Origin: Hymenolepis diminuta
Lineage: Eukaryota > Platyhelminthes > Cestoda > Cyclophyllidea > Hymenolepididae
Assembly: GCA_900708905.1 (NCBI GenBank)
Contig: CAADRB010000005.1
Location: 4,780,015 to 4,844,014 of the forward strand
Length of the DNA stretch: 64,000 bases
Reading direction: 5' to 3'
Shown: piece by piece, positions 49,865 to 64,000 of the stretch
Position numbering within the stretch: position 1 is the stretch's first letter
Layout: each line of letters opens with the position of its first letter
The notes under the pieces: generated by a model
The model's database searches: none
Seen by the model: the letters and a program-made list of their open reading frames with translations, nothing else
Told to the model about the DNA's origin: nothing
Made by a program: the position numbers and the translations under genes

Positions 49865-52800
49865 ATGCCTGATATGATATTAGTGAATAAATAACAAATT
49901 AAAATAATTGCATGTTAGCTTAACAAATATTTTTCAAGGCAAACGAAATGTGAATTTACTTTTGTCAGTTGCAAGATTCTTCTAGGCAAATATGGACAGA
50001 GCTCTTTAAATATTACCAGACAGGAAGGATGCAATAATATTTTTATTACTCAATACACTATTAAGAATGAAGCAGTTATTTATATCAATTTTTGCATCTG
50101 CTTTTTTCTCGTAATTTCCATGAGCAAATAAACACAAAACATGAGACAATAACTTGACATCTTCACTCCATAAATGAGAATGCATTGTCAGTGATACTTC
50201 GGCGTCGTGATTTTGAAGTCTGGTTTTTATAAATAAAACTGGAACCATGTTCGCTTTAATTCATCCAAGCTATTCCAGGTCAGAAAGAAGGCAGAAGCTG
50301 AGTGATCCAGGTCACTATTTGCTTGCGTGACGTGGCCTGAAGTGACCATCTTTAATGAATTAATGACATGCTGGAAATCCAGCTTGATTAATATTCTTGA
50401 AAGATCAAACTAATGAGACTTCTCCTACTTATTTAAATTTAACAGCAATCACTCATTATACCGTCGATGCGTTTGCCTTGTTCAAATACCAGTTTCGGTG
50501 TTCTTTCCCCAAAATCTCGTAATTATTTTCTCTTGTTTTAATTCTAGCTTGTACTATCAAGTTAGGTGAATATGCCCCATCAAATTTCGAGAGTTTAGCT
50601 GAATTTTAAGTTCCAATTTGCGGTGATCCGTCGTAATTTAGTAGGCACATCAGTCAACATGCCTCCTACTTCAAGGCACCTTACCCCATTTGCAACTTTC
50701 TATTGCAGTCACGTTGTCAATGTGTATTTCAATGAATTAAACGACTGAAATAGGCAAATCGCTTGAATAGGTAACTTCTGTGACACTTTCTGCAAATAAA
50801 AACAATAATCCGGTGTAGTATTCTCATTAATCATTCCTTAAGCAATTAAAACAACTATTCTTCTCCTACATTCTTTTGCATGTCATTAGAGTCCACTTAC
50901 AAATTAAATTAACAGAGAAAATTATGAATAAATATTTAAAGTTGGTTCATTGTAGCCACTGTGCGAAGGCTCTGTTAAGGCTTATCACTTTTTGAAAATT
51001 GATGTAGTACTCTTTTGAAGCCTAAGGCATAAAGCTCTAATCAAAGTAGGCGGAAGATATCAACATATTCGACAGTCTTCTGCTCCTTTTTCTGTTAATA
51101 TATCTTTAATGATTTGAAATAATTAAATAATCTTTTCTTATTGGTATATTTATTGGCCTAGTCAAAAAGTTAATTGAAACTTAACAGAATGATTTAATGA
51201 CAGAGTAAGAAAGTAAGTGAGTGAGAAAGAAGAGACAGAAAGGGGAAGGAAGCGAATTATAGCTGCGCAAAGATTGACATTTAAAATGGGAAGCATATCA
51301 ACTCAATTTTATTACAATTAAAATATTTAAATTAATTTATAATAAATAGTTATCTCATGTTCCAAATATGGCAAATTTTTAAGTAGCATCAGTGCTAATT
51401 CAATATTCTGTGCTTGATTTCACAAAGGGAATAAAAATTTCAAATGTGTCTTCTAATAAAGGCAGCCTCAATTGTCAAAATTAACTGTCTATGGACCATC
51501 TTTAATTAAAATTTTTACAGGAACAGAATGAAACATCAAAATTCCATCTTATCTGAAAATGGAGCCCTTCTCATAGATATTTTTTACAATAAAATGCAAA
51601 TAGTAATAATATTAATTTCAAATTTATAATAAATGCTCTGCTAAAGATGTGGAAAATTTCATATTCTGAGAAAAGTGACCACAATCCTCCTCCAGATCTG
51701 TCTTAAAAATAGGGCAAACTGTTCTTTCTATCCATCAGCAAAAAATATCATCTTACCGAAAATTAATAACTTTATTATTTTGTGTTTGTAATATTTTTAT
51801 TTAGAATGCATAAGCCAAATCCATTTCTCTTTATTCATTGTAGTGAATACATGAACAATGACAACTTAGTAATATATATTTCAGATCAGTCATATTTTAT
51901 TAAATAAGAATCCTTTCTTTTTCTAACCCTCGATTGACAGGCTTGTCAACCCATCAATTGGATGTGCTTCGATAAATCTCGAGCCCAACTTGTCAGCAAT
52001 TAGATGGTTTTCACCCTCTGCATTATCAGTTTTTTTTTATTACCGTTTTCAACCTTTTTAATGTAATTACTCGCGATCACTAATTTAATTATGATTTAAA
52101 TCGATAAAATGCACTATTTTTAATTAATTATATTTAAAACGATTTAATAAATAGGAAAAGATAAAATATAAACATGTATTTGTATGAAAAATAATAAATT
52201 ACTTTATTTAAACAAATATATAATTGGTCGAGTTAATTGTTTTCCGAATTTAAAACTATCTCCAATCGCTAATACAAGAATCAATTAATCATTTGATATT
52301 TATTTTTATCTAATCTCTCTTTTTATTTTCTAAATTATATTGCATTTTTAATTTTAATATATTTTTATTGGTTAAATTAAGTTTTGAAACATCTGTAAAT
52401 GGCATTAAACAACTATTTAAGAGACATACATTTGTCTCATTTGCTGGTATGAATGAATATAAGGCTATTTCTTTTCCAATTTTAGAAAAAATTAAAAATA
52501 ATTTTATTTTATAGAAGTCTAATTTTAAATTTAATTTTCTGAAATGGGACTATTTTTACCTTAACTCACTTTATTTGTTTAAGAAATAAAATGGTTTCTG
52601 AAAGGCGAAAAAATGCAATTCAGATAAATTAATTAGGAACTGCAATAGCTGCCATATATGGTATGGCATTCTTAATAAAAGTTATGTTTTTTCAGGCATA
52701 ATTAAATTACAAAATTGAATTTTTTACCTCAAATTAATAGCGATATCTGGTTTCTAGGATGGGATCACTTGTGAATAGGACAAAATCCACCTGAGGTATG

Positions 52801-55800
52801 AAATCATTTTAAACTCTAATAATTTTAATTCGGTTCATAAATATAACATTTGTAATTTTTTAAAGTTTTTTTGTGTCATCGCTATAAGTAATTATATTAA
52901 AATTTGTAAGGATTCACAAAAATATACCCCGTGTGCTGACCTATTCAGTGACGTAACAGTCGCTCTTGGTTAGGCCTCAACTTTTATTAATTTCTTCAAT
53001 GTTTGAAATCTCAAACGCTATTTTAGTTTTTCGTTTTGAAATCAAATATTTTATACGTTTTTTGTTCCCTTTCAAGCGCTGACACTTCAACAACTTTTCA
53101 GCAAAATATCTGAAATATCTTGAGGCTCTTGGCGATGCCATCGGTTTCTTCAATTTGCATTTTTAAAACTGAAATTTCAGTTAACTTCTCAATGTATGCT
53201 GTATTTTTAATTTAAAAAATTGCAATTGTTTAATAAAGGCTTTAAGATATTATGCTTAAGGCGATGATTGTGCGCTTAGAAAATAAAACTGCACAGTTAT
53301 ATTTGTAAGATCACGACTTGTGATCACGTAAAACCCTTTTAGAGAGAACAACACATTGGCAATCATATCTTGAACAATAACATCCAATCCAAACACTTTG
53401 ACTGTGCTATTAAAGACCCTTTTATGTTTTACCTTTCACTTTTAGAAAAAAATTAATTAATAATTTTATTGATTACTTTGAGCCGAAATAAAGTTTGACT
53501 ATATGCGGTCTTCGAAAAGGAATATAAATAATACTCCGGAGAGAAATAAAAATTCCCCATTTAAAACTAATGAAAATTAAACCAGACCTATTTTTGAATG
53601 GAATATAATTTAATTAAAAGAAATTTTTTCAGTGGGTGAATCAATGCTTAAATAATTACTGGTGTCGATTTCAGGGTTTCTGTCCAGCCCCGATTGCTTG
53701 TAAACTTGTGTATATCAATACAATCAACATATAATGGCATATAATATATTCGTGATTTTTTAAAATTTATTTCAGATAGTTTGATAAATTTTATTAAGCA
53801 TGTGGAGACCACACTTTAATTATTAACGAATCAACCGGTCAAACAGGTACTATTAATAACTATTTCAACTTTGACCTTGTCGTTTGAGGCCATTTCTACA
53901 ATGACATTACTTTACCAACAATAAAATTACAAAGATTTGTCATTAGAGTAAAATTAACTAATTTTCTCCATAAAGTTCGATGATGGAAAAATGTTTGTTG
54001 CACATTGAAGTGATTTAAAATGATTGGTCGAGATGGCAACTTTAAAGTACACTAATTTAATGTTAGCATTATCGATTTTTTGAAAAATTACGTGCAAAAT
54101 TCGTAATAGAGAAGAGAACCAAAAATTTGACAAAGAATGATTTATCACTTTTGTATCATATTCTGAAACAGCATTCTAAACACAATGCCTCTCCTGTTAC
54201 TTACTTTATATGGAAGGAGGCTTCTTGTGGGACAGAGGTGATGTAAATCACTTAAATTTCCATTTAATGTGAATAAAAGTTCATTAAAACAACTGAATTT
54301 TGTAATAATATTATTTAATGCTCCGTAAATTGATTACCCACATTAATCATTAAATTTTTTTATATCTCAGTTTAATACAAGTTTGATTTATATTCCCAAA
54401 ACGCATGCTTTTAAACAACGAGAGATATTGCTCATAAAAATCCATTCAGGATTTGAATCTGAGGGTCCGTCACTTACACGTCAAAGTTGATTTCCAATAA
54501 ATAAGTTCCTCACCAAATTTGATTTTAAATTTATTTTTTTTAGTAGTACTTATTTCTCCATCCCTTAGGATGGCTTAATAATTGATTCAGTTGGAGAAAA
54601 CAATGAAGATACGTGCAAAATTGAAAGTATATCACAAAGGTTAGACCGCATAATGAGTAAATACTTTACATCTAGTACCGCAAGTATTTCATGATAACTT
54701 TTCTTATCTTAAACCAATCTTCTTCAGTAATTTGGACGCAGAAAGGCTCCAGACATATCAAACTTGAATACACTCAGGAAAACAAGGCTTAGCCACAAAA
54801 TTTATACACGGAAACATTAGAAATTATTACAATTGCAAACCTTCTTTGAGGAGAACAAATACGTAAATGGATTTGTCAGTTTTCAGAATGCAAGTTGGCT
54901 GTTTCTGTCCCAGATTACATCTTCTGCTTTAAAATACCATTTCTGTGTCTCTGCTCGTCTTAATTGCTTCATTTTGCCTGAGCTCTCGGAATTCTATCCG
55001 GTTCTCTTTAATTCATTTCTGATATTCGGACAGACGCAGCAATAAAATCAATGATTCCTAGTTCTCCACTAGCTGGACACCTACGAACCTTCGCATTCCA
55101 GAAATTATTAGTAATTATTATTCTCTTCAGGATACATTTTGAAGGGACTTTAAAATCCATTTTTAAATGTAATTATTTATTATAGTGACTGCCTTCTTTT
55201 ATAAAATAATATCAAGTCAGATCATTATCACGGCTGAAAGACACAAAAGTTTAAAAATATCAAAATAATATGAAACAGAGCAAAGAGAATTATTTTTTCA
55301 ATTTTCATTTGAACGTTATTTTTTCTGTGCCGAAGGAGCGATTCATTTCTGAAGTCGGCGATCGGCATTCAGTCGGCGTTGGAACACGATTGAATTTAGC
55401 GAAAGAACTAAAGGTGTTTCAAAATATAAAAAATTGCGTGGGTTATAAATAACAAATAAAGCGGCTAAGATGATGGAAAATAGTTTTAGTGGCCTGAAAA
55501 AGAAAAAAATAATAATATTAATAAAAAATAATTTTTTTTAACAATTGTTTTGATTTTAATCAGAAGCCTTTTTCAGTAGACAGGCAATTATTTTTTTATA
55601 AAGTATAAAACAAATTCGAGTAGACAAAGACCAGACAACTGACGAATGTGTTTATGCGATAATATTAGGGTATAAAAGTGGCGCTAGACGAAAAAATTGA
55701 AACTGCAGAAAAGAGAATGAAAGGGTAGATGAATTAAGTAAACCGAATTAAAATGAAAGTAAATAATGTTGGAGCATGTCATCAATTTATATATTGTCAT

Positions 55801-57204
55801 TGTAGATCCTCCAAAAAACTGAGGAAAAGTACGAGACTATTCAGGATTCAAGTGCATCCGCTGCTCTAGTTTAAATGTCATCAGTTTTTCTCCTCCGACT
55901 GCCAGTTATCAATCAAATTGCCGGTGACGTTTAAATTTCCCCCGGTTTAATCATGCGAAACATCACTATTTCAATTAGCAGGGGGATATATTATATACTA
56001 AATCGATCGATACTTTTCACTTACTTATTCCAAAGAAAAGAAACAAATGATCTTCTGTTATTGATCTGAAGAATACTAAAATAAGGACTTTTCGTTTACT
56101 CATTTAATTTGAAATGCATGAACGCATTCTTTGCTTTCTATTTTAGATGAATCGTGGCTTTTTTTTAAAAGGTAACAACGCATCAATAAACAATATCAAG
56201 AAAAAAGAGATGTAGACCACTAAAGCAAAGAAGATTCGAGTAAATTATTTAAAAACTAACATGAAATTTGAAATCACAAACTAAAAATCTGTAAATATAG
56301 TTCAGGCCACGAGAAAATAAGACACTTTTATCAAGGCCGCTATAATATTTTGACCATGTAAAAGGGAATGACGTAGTTATTTTAATGTTTTACGATAATT
56401 TATTAAATAATATTTAAACAAAGTCATTTCATGAAAACAAGGCAGCTCAAAATGCAAGCAGAGGAGAAATAATCAAGCTAATGCCGTAGGGGAGGATTCG
56501 AAAATGCTCAAAGTCGGTAAACATGGATACAAAGGAAAATGGAGTACACATTTCATCACTGAGAAACGAAGCAAAATTTCAGAAACCGGCGATTACCGAC
56601 TTCTGGAAGTTAATCCCAATACAATCTCTACGCAACGCAACTCTGCCCTCCTCTAATGGATACCGGAACCGACACTTGGATTCCCTAAGAGAGCACTAGT
56701 TACAAGCACGACCCGACAACACTGCAATACAAAACTGCCCGAATCACTGTATCAACACAAGACGCACACTTTCGTATCGATAGGCCGGTTTAAATTATGT
56801 TTCATTTACAACTGCAATGTAAATAAACTCGCTCGAATAAAATGAAATAAAAGAGGCGGGAATTAAAAATTGAAAATTAAAAAATCTTATATGTAAGAAT
56901 TATTTTGGGAAAATTATTATTTTTTACATTTAACAAAACCCAAGCTCAAAAAGGAGGTGGCGTTAAGACGTCTATTCGAATATTTTCATTGCACTGGGAA
57001 GAAACTTGAATCTTCATCTCTCATAGGCCAAATTATCGATTATTGGATTTCTACGCCCAAATTTGGATATGTAAGACCACCAGAGGAGAAACATTCATAG
57101 CAATTATTGGCTGACCAAGTAACCAATCATTTATCACCCATTCAAGTCTATATAAATGAATTTATTTTGCTAATAAAAAGTGGTCGTTTGAGCTCCAAAT
57201 CGTC
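49865..57204. other. No recognised gene; very AT-rich
   Basis: Includes the most AT-rich part of the window (about 51.3-54.4 kb). No open frame above 80 codons with family resemblance, and no RNA gene or defined repeat. Confidence 0.4.
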
Positions 57205-57647
57205 NNNNNNNNNNNNNNNNNNNNNNNNNNNNNNNNNNNNNNNNNNNNNNNNNNNNNNNNNNNNNNNNNNNNNNNNNNNNNNNNNNNNNNNNNNNNNNNN
57301 NNNNNNNNNNNNNNNNNNNNNNNNNNNNNNNNNNNNNNNNNNNNNNNNNNNNNNNNNNNNNNNNNNNNNNNNNNNNNNNNNNNNNNNNNNNNNNNNNNNN
57401 NNNNNNNNNNNNNNNNNNNNNNNNNNNNNNNNNNNNNNNNNNNNNNNNNNNNNNNNNNNNNNNNNNNNNNNNNNNNNNNNNNNNNNNNNNNNNNNNNNNN
57501 NNNNNNNNNNNNNNNNNNNNNNNNNNNNNNNNNNNNNNNNNNNNNNNNNNNNNNNNNNNNNNNNNNNNNNNNNNNNNNNNNNNNNNNNNNNNNNNNNNNN
57601 NNNNNNNNNNNNNNNNNNNNNNNNNNNNNNNNNNNNNNNNNNNNNNN
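57205..57647. other. Assembly gap (443 N)
   Basis: Run of N. Frames that appear to span it are artefacts of translating N. Confidence 1.
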
Positions 57648-59167
57648 TCGTTGTCGGTGTCCCGGCGTGATGACCGACATCTGTGTTGATAGACATCTGC
57701 TATTATTAAGGGGTTAAATTAACTCTCCCTGCTCACTTATAATTGGCTGCATTTTTTTAAAGTGGTACGAATTATTTCCCCAATAACTTCCACAATTGAA
57801 TAAAAGGATAGAGTTTATTAAATTATCTTTGTTTAGGCAAAATTACCTGTTTTGCGGCCTCTATTAATCAGAAAATTTGTAATACTATAGGTACACTTTA
57901 AATCAAACGCAATTTTATTGGTTAAAACATTCTTCACCGAGACAAAGATTCATATCTAAATTCGTTCAACTACCATAACCCAGTTCTGTCTATAAGAGCG
58001 CATTTTATGTAATAAAAATATTAAAATAAAGGCTAATTAATTGAAAATATTTTTTATATAATATTGGAAATTTATTTAACGGTACGCACTGGCCTATTTT
58101 TAATTCCGTAGACGGTTGATTAATTTATAAGTAGCAGAGAAAAGGGACCGACACAAATTAAACTTTGAAATTAAATCATTTATAAATTAAAAAAACAACT
58201 TCTGTTGCAATATGTTATTTAATTTTATAAAAAAGGCTTGATTTAAGCTATTATTAACTCTTAATTCCAAATGTTTAAAATGTCATACTTTGATTGTAAG
58301 GCAGACCTACGAGATCGCTTTTTAAATAAAATATAAGATCGTGTTTACAAATTGACTGACTCAGAAGACTTGATATTTAATTTTTAACTTAAAGTAATTT
58401 CAATATATTTTAAGAAGCCAAAAAGGAACTGGCCGATTTCACGAAGCAGGCAGAACTCTCATCCAGAAGCTAAATTTTGTTCCACTGAACATTTAATTAA
58501 ATTGTGTAGAAATTGAAATAGCTAAGTCGCCTCAGACATGATCTTACGTTCCACTTCTAGACGACTAGTGTCCCTTTTGTTTTAAAGTTTGTTGAAATTC
58601 TCTAATTCATTTTTTAAGCTGTTTTCTGGTATCCAGCCTAACTGGAAGTCGAATGTTGGTCATCTCTGTATAAATAAAGTAGATAAAGTGTTGTTTTAAC
58701 CTAAATGTGCAAAAGTGATGAAATTCTGAGACCACTTCCAAATTAGTGACTTGCATGCTAAGAAATAAAATTTGGCAGAGAATGGAAGTTAAAATCCGGT
58801 CAAATTTGGGAAAAAAATGGTGGGTTAGTCTACCAATTTAGCCCATTGGGAGATCCCTCTAATAACAAACACTGCGTCTTGTTTAAATAAGTTAGACACC
58901 ATTTTTTGCATAGACAGGATATTTGGTTTATATTTAAAACCGTAAAAAATATTAATTGCGGAGCGATGAATCAGATTTCCGGTGGAAAGCATTCGTGCAA
59001 TAGCTTGAGTTCAAACCGGTTTAGTGGCCTTAAATTTGAGTAAATTAGCTCTCCTTTATTAACTAGTGGACCCAACTTTGACCATTGAGGGACAATGGAA
59101 GAAAGAATTAAGAAAATTTAGTTATTCCGGAATCTGTAAAAATTACTTTCATTTATCAATATGTTTT
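57648..59167. other. No recognised feature
   Basis: AT-rich DNA between the 443-N gap and the weak promoter candidate at 59.17 kb. Nothing supported. Confidence 0.4.
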
Positions 59168-59256
59168 TATAAAGAGGAAAAGGCGGGAAAATGCAAATGA
59201 GATACAGCAGGTCCAATCGTAACAGTCTTTGCTGGAAGTCAAGCAAAATGAAGGTA
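59168..59256 (+). promoter_or_regulatory. Candidate TATA box and ATGAAG|GTAAGA first exon
   Basis: TATAAA at 59168-59173 is followed by an ATG at 59191 and a second ATGAAG directly before a GTAAGA donor (59254). Short ATGAAG first exons are common in arthropod secreted-protein genes. No signal-peptide exon is convincing downstream, so confidence is low. Confidence 0.15.
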
Positions 59257-60327
59257 AGATTATTAAATCATTTTTAATAGAATAAAAGTGACAACATATC
59301 TAAAACACCACCATACAAAATTCAAAATAGTGGGATCATGTTGTCCTTCTTGGTCGTTTATTTTATTGCTGAATTAAAACATATTTTTATGGTGAAGCGT
59401 TAATAAAAGCCAGGGAAATTAAATGCGAATAAAATCAAAATTTTAAGTTGAGGTCATGGTTATAAAAGAAGGGCATCATTTTTAAGGTTAACCAAATAAA
59501 ATAAAATACATTTAAATTTTTGAAAAGTAAAATTATTTTTTCTAACTTCATATAGAAATGTCTGACAGCTGTCTGATTTGTCACTATAATTTTTCATTTC
59601 AAATTGACAGTATTCTCTCGTGTTTCACGAAGTGATTAACATTTGATTCCATCAAACAGATCACCTCCTGTTCTGCTAAATTACCGAGTTTCACTCCAGC
59701 AACAAGTGAACTCTCTTCCCTTTTCTAAGGAAGTTAAAATTTCCGTGTGAACCATGGACTAGCTGAATTCCTGCATTTTACAATCATTTGTTATCACGAG
59801 CAACAAATATGTAGGGCCATCTTTAACACCGAATCGTCTTTCGCATTCTGAAATAACGGAGCAGTTGACAAAATTTTAAAAATACATTCAATGCTCTGAT
59901 AGTTTTCGTCGTTTATTGCTGATATACAAGCAAGATAGACTGATTGCATTGGAACGTGGAGAGCAAACCAAGAGATCCAAAGTAGTTGATACGTGTTGGG
60001 GTAGTGAATTTGCAGAGTCTGAAGGATGAATCCTTTCTTCTCCGAAATATTTATCTTACGTCATCCTTAATCATCACCAAATTTGATCATCTTGTCCTTG
60101 TAGTAATGTCTATAAACTTTTAACCTTTCTTGCCACCCAAGCACTCCATAAACAAACATCGTGTGTCCTCAACTGACCTATTTCTCATCGATCGGAAAAG
60201 GTAAGCATACCTCGGACGATAGTAGCAGACACCACTTAGTCGGCTTTGTTATTAACCCCGTCCTGTTTGCACTGGCCCCTCCTTTTCCTACAATCGTCCC
60301 GACCAATTAAAGCACGCATACAATTAT

Positions 60328-60410
60328 ATCCATATGCGTGTCCTCACCCGAAGTGTCGACTATAAATAGCCTCCATCAGACACACACAACAACACACACA
60401 CCAGGGGATC
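60328..60410 (+). promoter_or_regulatory. Candidate TATA promoter
   Basis: TATAAATA (60361-60368) sits in a GC-richer patch (about 60150-60500) with a CCAATTAA string near 60303 upstream and a CA-rich leader downstream. The first ATG downstream (60499) opens only 17 codons. No exon is recognised nearby. Confidence 0.2.
60379..60403 (+). repeat. (CA)n microsatellite, interrupted
   Basis: Two short CA runs separated by AACAA, directly downstream of a TATAAATA string at 60361-60368. Confidence 0.9.
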
Positions 60411-60959
60411 CTAGCTCGTCAAACGCATCTCCCGTTGCTCAATCCTTCTCCTCCAATTCCCTATTTTTCCTTGAGACTCTGTACTGAGCTTTGTTCAATG
60501 CAACCTGGTCAACGCAATCCTTGGTGTTCTTTTTCTTCCATTTACTTTTAGCCATCTGCCGCTATAAGTCCATCATTTTGGAGAGGAAAATAGAACCAGG
60601 AAGAGCGTGTTTAGCCAAAAGGAAATCTTGTGTTTATAAAGTTATTGAGAGACGATACAACTTGGATACAAGAATTCTGCACACCAATTAGTGCGTTAAA
60701 ATGTCAAATGAAATATTGTTAAGTTAAATGAATGGAGTCATATGGACATTTTAATTAACAAAAATAAGTTGGTAACAATAAAACAGGCGCTGTAAAATTA
60801 TAAAACCATATTATTTATTTAAATTGATTTATTTATTTTTTTCCACAATGGAGGACAAAATAGACTTTACAATTTTTCACCTTATGGAACCATCCACACA
60901 CAGAAAATTAAGTTTACCTGTCGGGAGGTATGTTTTCAAATTTAAGAGAGAATTGTGGA

Positions 60960-61576
60960 GTAGGTAACAGAAGTAAGAGTTCGGGACTAGAGAGAACCCT
61001 ACTTTATCTGGGCTTCAGAATTTTCAGATCAACTGCTATTTCTTATGAATTTACTTGAGACCTACCCTTTCTTTCCATCATAGGAAAAATCGAGTTTCAG
61101 GTTTTTATGATTTCGTAGCCACGTTCTATTCGCCTGCTCTTTGCAGCAGCCACCTACTGGAAACAGGAGACAACCGTTTGGCTACTATTTGTTGCTTAGT
61201 GTGGTTTGATCTACTGGTGACTTTTCAACCCACCTTCATTAGCAGAGTCGAAAAATCAAGATTTCACATCCATAATTTCTCTTTTGAATACACCTTTCAG
61301 TTGTCTTTGATGCTCAGTAATGGAAGGAAAATAAATTTTTGCAGAATTAATCAGCTAACTTTTGTCTTCCTTCCCTCCGAATACGTGTTTAGCATCCACT
61401 TGAAGTTTCCTTAACCAACTATTAGAGGGAGCTAATCGGAGGAATCTATATTTAGTAACTGGGATTTCAAAAGAACTTTCCCATTATCTCACCGTCGTAA
61501 GGACGTGATCAGAGCTTTAACTTTTATCTTTATTTCTGTGTAAATAGGTTTCTCAGAAGGACTTTTCTGCTAGAAT
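60960..61576 (+). repeat. Unidentified dispersed repeat, copy B
   Basis: Partner of the copy at 36.24 kb, same orientation, about 80 bases longer through internal indels. A 119-codon open frame (61055-61414, TTG start) lies inside it. The frame is not open in copy A and resembles no family I know, so I do not call it a gene. Confidence 0.75.
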
Positions 61577-62740
61577 GTAAACACTTATTTGTCTCTTGAC
61601 GCACAATCCAATATCATTTTCGGATCAATTTTCCAGACAGTTTTTAATTCATTATCATTCATCTTACAATAGACAACTGCAGATAGGCCGTGAAAAAGGA
61701 TCGATTTGCTATATGTTTCTAATATCACTGCTCAAGCCTTAATTTGTATTGTAACTAGTTAAAAATTTCACTAGTTGTCCTTGGCCTTTATTATATTTAG
61801 ACTTATGACATACCAGCTAGATCCTTAAAATTAAAAAATGATCCAAAGAGGGAAAAAGGGCTGACTCAAATGATCTCGTTTCATTCAATGCCATTTACAT
61901 CAAGCATCTGTCAACGAGAGATTATAATCTTTGAAGTAATTTTTGAGCCTGTCTGATCGAAGGACCGATGAGGCAAAGGTAATTAATATATTTATGATGT
62001 CAAAAAGTCATTCGCATCCTTTATGACTGCTAGAAGAAATAGTAATTATTTCCCCTTGCTCCCAATATTTCTTCTCTAAGTTAAAATGCAATTTCCTTCT
62101 TAATTCCCACACCGATAAAAGACACTTTGTAATTATGCCCATTTGTTTAAGCCGATACCGATCGAGATTGAGTTTCATTGGTACACATGTGCTTCGTGTT
62201 CTGCTGTGAGTTATTGGCTTCTGTGTTAAGTTACTGTATTACTGAGTTCTCTGATTGGTTGCCCTGGAAGGTTACTACTGGGGCCTCTAGTTTGTTGAAT
62301 TATAACCGTAACTCACAGTTTGCTTATACTCCATCTTGTATCAACTGAAATTTTGCAATTGAGGAGAGCGGCCTTCACTCGATCTTTGTCGAATACCTCT
62401 CTCAATCCAAATAAACTTTCACGATTTTACAGATTTTTTTAATTGTCTAAATTTGTGAATATAACTATTACGTGATAATTAAGCACAGGAGAGTGAGCAA
62501 ATTACATTATTTCCACTGGAAAAGTTCCTTTCAAATTGCATCTGCTAACTCCATTGTTAACCGTGCGTCCAACATCAGGACTTCAGCACATCGAATAGTA
62601 CTGCACATTAAAAATTTTACTATTCTTAAGAAGCTCCGTTATATTCTTATAAAACATTTTATGATGTGACAGACCGGACTGAGGGAAATAAAAATGTATT
62701 GAGCCATTTAATTTTGCGGCTTTTAGTCCAATAGGAAGGC
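61577..62740. other. No recognised gene
   Basis: A moderately GC-richer stretch near 62.15-62.42 kb ends in an AATAAA-containing string (about 62410). It could be part of an element but has no detectable partner. Confidence 0.35.
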
Positions 62741-63126
62741 GGATATTTCCTGGTCAGCGTTTTTTTTCGTCGGAGAAAAACAAAGGACACTCCTGTTCAA
62801 AAGTCCTCTTGCACGCATTTAACGATTCTCTTAAGTTGATTTTGTCGATATAAACGGACCCCGCCTAAGAGCGTATGATTTGTATCCGAGATCTTGAAGC
62901 ACAGCATTCCATATTGTTCCTCCAGACATCTGAGGATTTCCCTCGATGTTCGTCTATCAGGCCATGCCATGCACTCTTTGACAAACCCAGGTGTTCTGAA
63001 TGAGTCATCAGAGCGTTGAAAATGATGCTTTCTTTTCCTTATGGTGGCCATCGAAGTTCTAGTGGCTTGAGCAACTTCTACTTTAAAGAGAATGACCAAC
63101 AGGCTCTGAGTGCCATGAATATTCAC
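62741..63126 (-). pseudogene. Decayed Tc1/mariner-superfamily transposase, copy 3, truncated
   Basis: The minus-strand frame 63126-62797 encodes IRKRKHHFQRSD and RTPGFVKECMA, then RREIL-type and CFKISDTNHTLLGG segments matching the N-terminal and central part of the copies at 16.1 and 46.1 kb. Beyond 62797 a frameshift leads to CFSDEKK, the first catalytic block with its Asp intact, and similarity stops near 62750. The remaining two thirds of the transposase, including the second and third acidic residues, are absent, so this is a truncated copy in the opposite orientation to the other two. Confidence 0.82.
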
Positions 63127-64000
63127 TCATCTAATATACACATGGATCACTGAACTCGGAATATTTAACACGCAAAAGAAAGTTGACAACCTCATGCTTT
63201 AAGAATTCAAATATAGAACGACATTTAGTATCCATTCCGGTTCCCAGTTTAATCCCTCACTGACGGTTACTAATTTCATAACAACACGTCAGATATGCTC
63301 TTATTTCAATTATAAAATTGCCTTTTTCAACTCAAGTATTAAGGTAAAGTATAATTGACTTGCACAGAATCCAGAAACCACCGAAAATCTCAACTTTAGA
63401 TGCTCTTTTAAGTTCCTTTAATTAAAATTGAAATTAGATGGAAACCTGAAAAATTCATTTTAATTCTCAAACTGCACTGCAAAATTCATCAAGCACTGCA
63501 TATTTTGCTTCAAGAAGGTAAAAATGACATGCATTTTACTAAAACCCTAGTCAAGGTCACATGTTTTGCTGTCAAACAGAAAATGAACTCACAAAACGGT
63601 AGTCAATAAAAAAGTAAAGAAAACTCTAAACCATCATCCAGAAATTGAATGTTTACATAGAAATTGGAAAATGAAATTCGTGTACGATTTTATTTCGTTC
63701 TTTATTAATACTGAAATGATAAAATATGGTTTTGTATTAGGCAGCGCTCTGCTTGAGATCGAATATCTAGGTTTATTAGTAAATGGAAGGATTTCTTTAA
63801 CAACCTTGATGGGCTTCAAATAAACAAAGTACGAAAATTTAACTCTCTTAATAGTTTGTAAAGTAATCTCTTCCGAGAGTATCTGCTCGAAGTATGTTCG
63901 ACGTTTTACGTGTTGCAAGTCGTACGTTGTCTAGTTCTCTTCAAGAACAAGTGTACCTCAGAGGAGACGTATTACAAATAGTAAGGAAAAAAATTTGGGA
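63127..64000. other. No recognised feature
   Basis: AT-rich flank of transposase copy 3. A 94-codon minus-strand frame (63918-63634) shows no family resemblance. Confidence 0.4.

Noticed and set aside
57107..57696. Long open frames on both strands
   Set aside because: They span the 443-N gap and are artefacts.
61055..61414. 119-codon plus-strand open frame
   Set aside because: It starts at TTG, lies in a diverged dispersed repeat, and is not preserved in the second copy.

Overview
The window is AT-rich (roughly two thirds A+T by eye), gene-poor metazoan nuclear DNA. One animal-type stomatin gene, decayed Tc1/mariner transposons, microsatellites and scaffold gaps all point to an animal genome. 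The transposon families and the short consensus-like TATA/Inr patches suggest an arthropod, and a copepod-like crustacean would fit, but nothing here fixes the species. The assembly is broken by N runs at 23943-24093 and 57205-57647 and by a single N at 42846.

Layout. (1) 1-~6000 is a less AT-rich block with no recognisable protein; a few open minus-strand stretches there have good splice-site context, but homology is absent. (2) 6.4-9.2 kb holds a strong G-quadruplex motif, a separated 20-bp direct repeat and a long imperfect inverted repeat with a well-matched core. (3) ~16.1-17.2 kb, ~46.1-47.1 kb and ~62.7-63.1 kb carry three separate decayed copies of one DD37D-like Tc1/mariner transposase. 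(4) 25542-26798 (minus) is the one convincing host gene, a stomatin/MEC-2-type membrane protein whose frame stays open to 26963 without any ATG, so its first coding exon must lie elsewhere. Immediately upstream is a CpG-dense, CCAAT-containing patch that is the best promoter candidate. (5) ~48.99-49.86 kb (minus) is a decayed DD34D mariner transposase. (6) ~36.24-36.78 kb and ~60.96-61.58 kb are two diverged copies of an unidentified dispersed repeat in the same orientation. The rest looks like intronic or intergenic DNA.

There is no operon-like organisation and no tRNA, rRNA or CRISPR array that I can support. The most interesting points are the N-terminal tail of the stomatin protein, which carries a PPPY motif, a PSAP motif and a second PPY, and the 8.5-9.2 kb inverted repeat, which could be transcribed as a long hairpin. 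Most open frames over 60 codons in this window fit chance expectation for its size, so I did not call them as genes.
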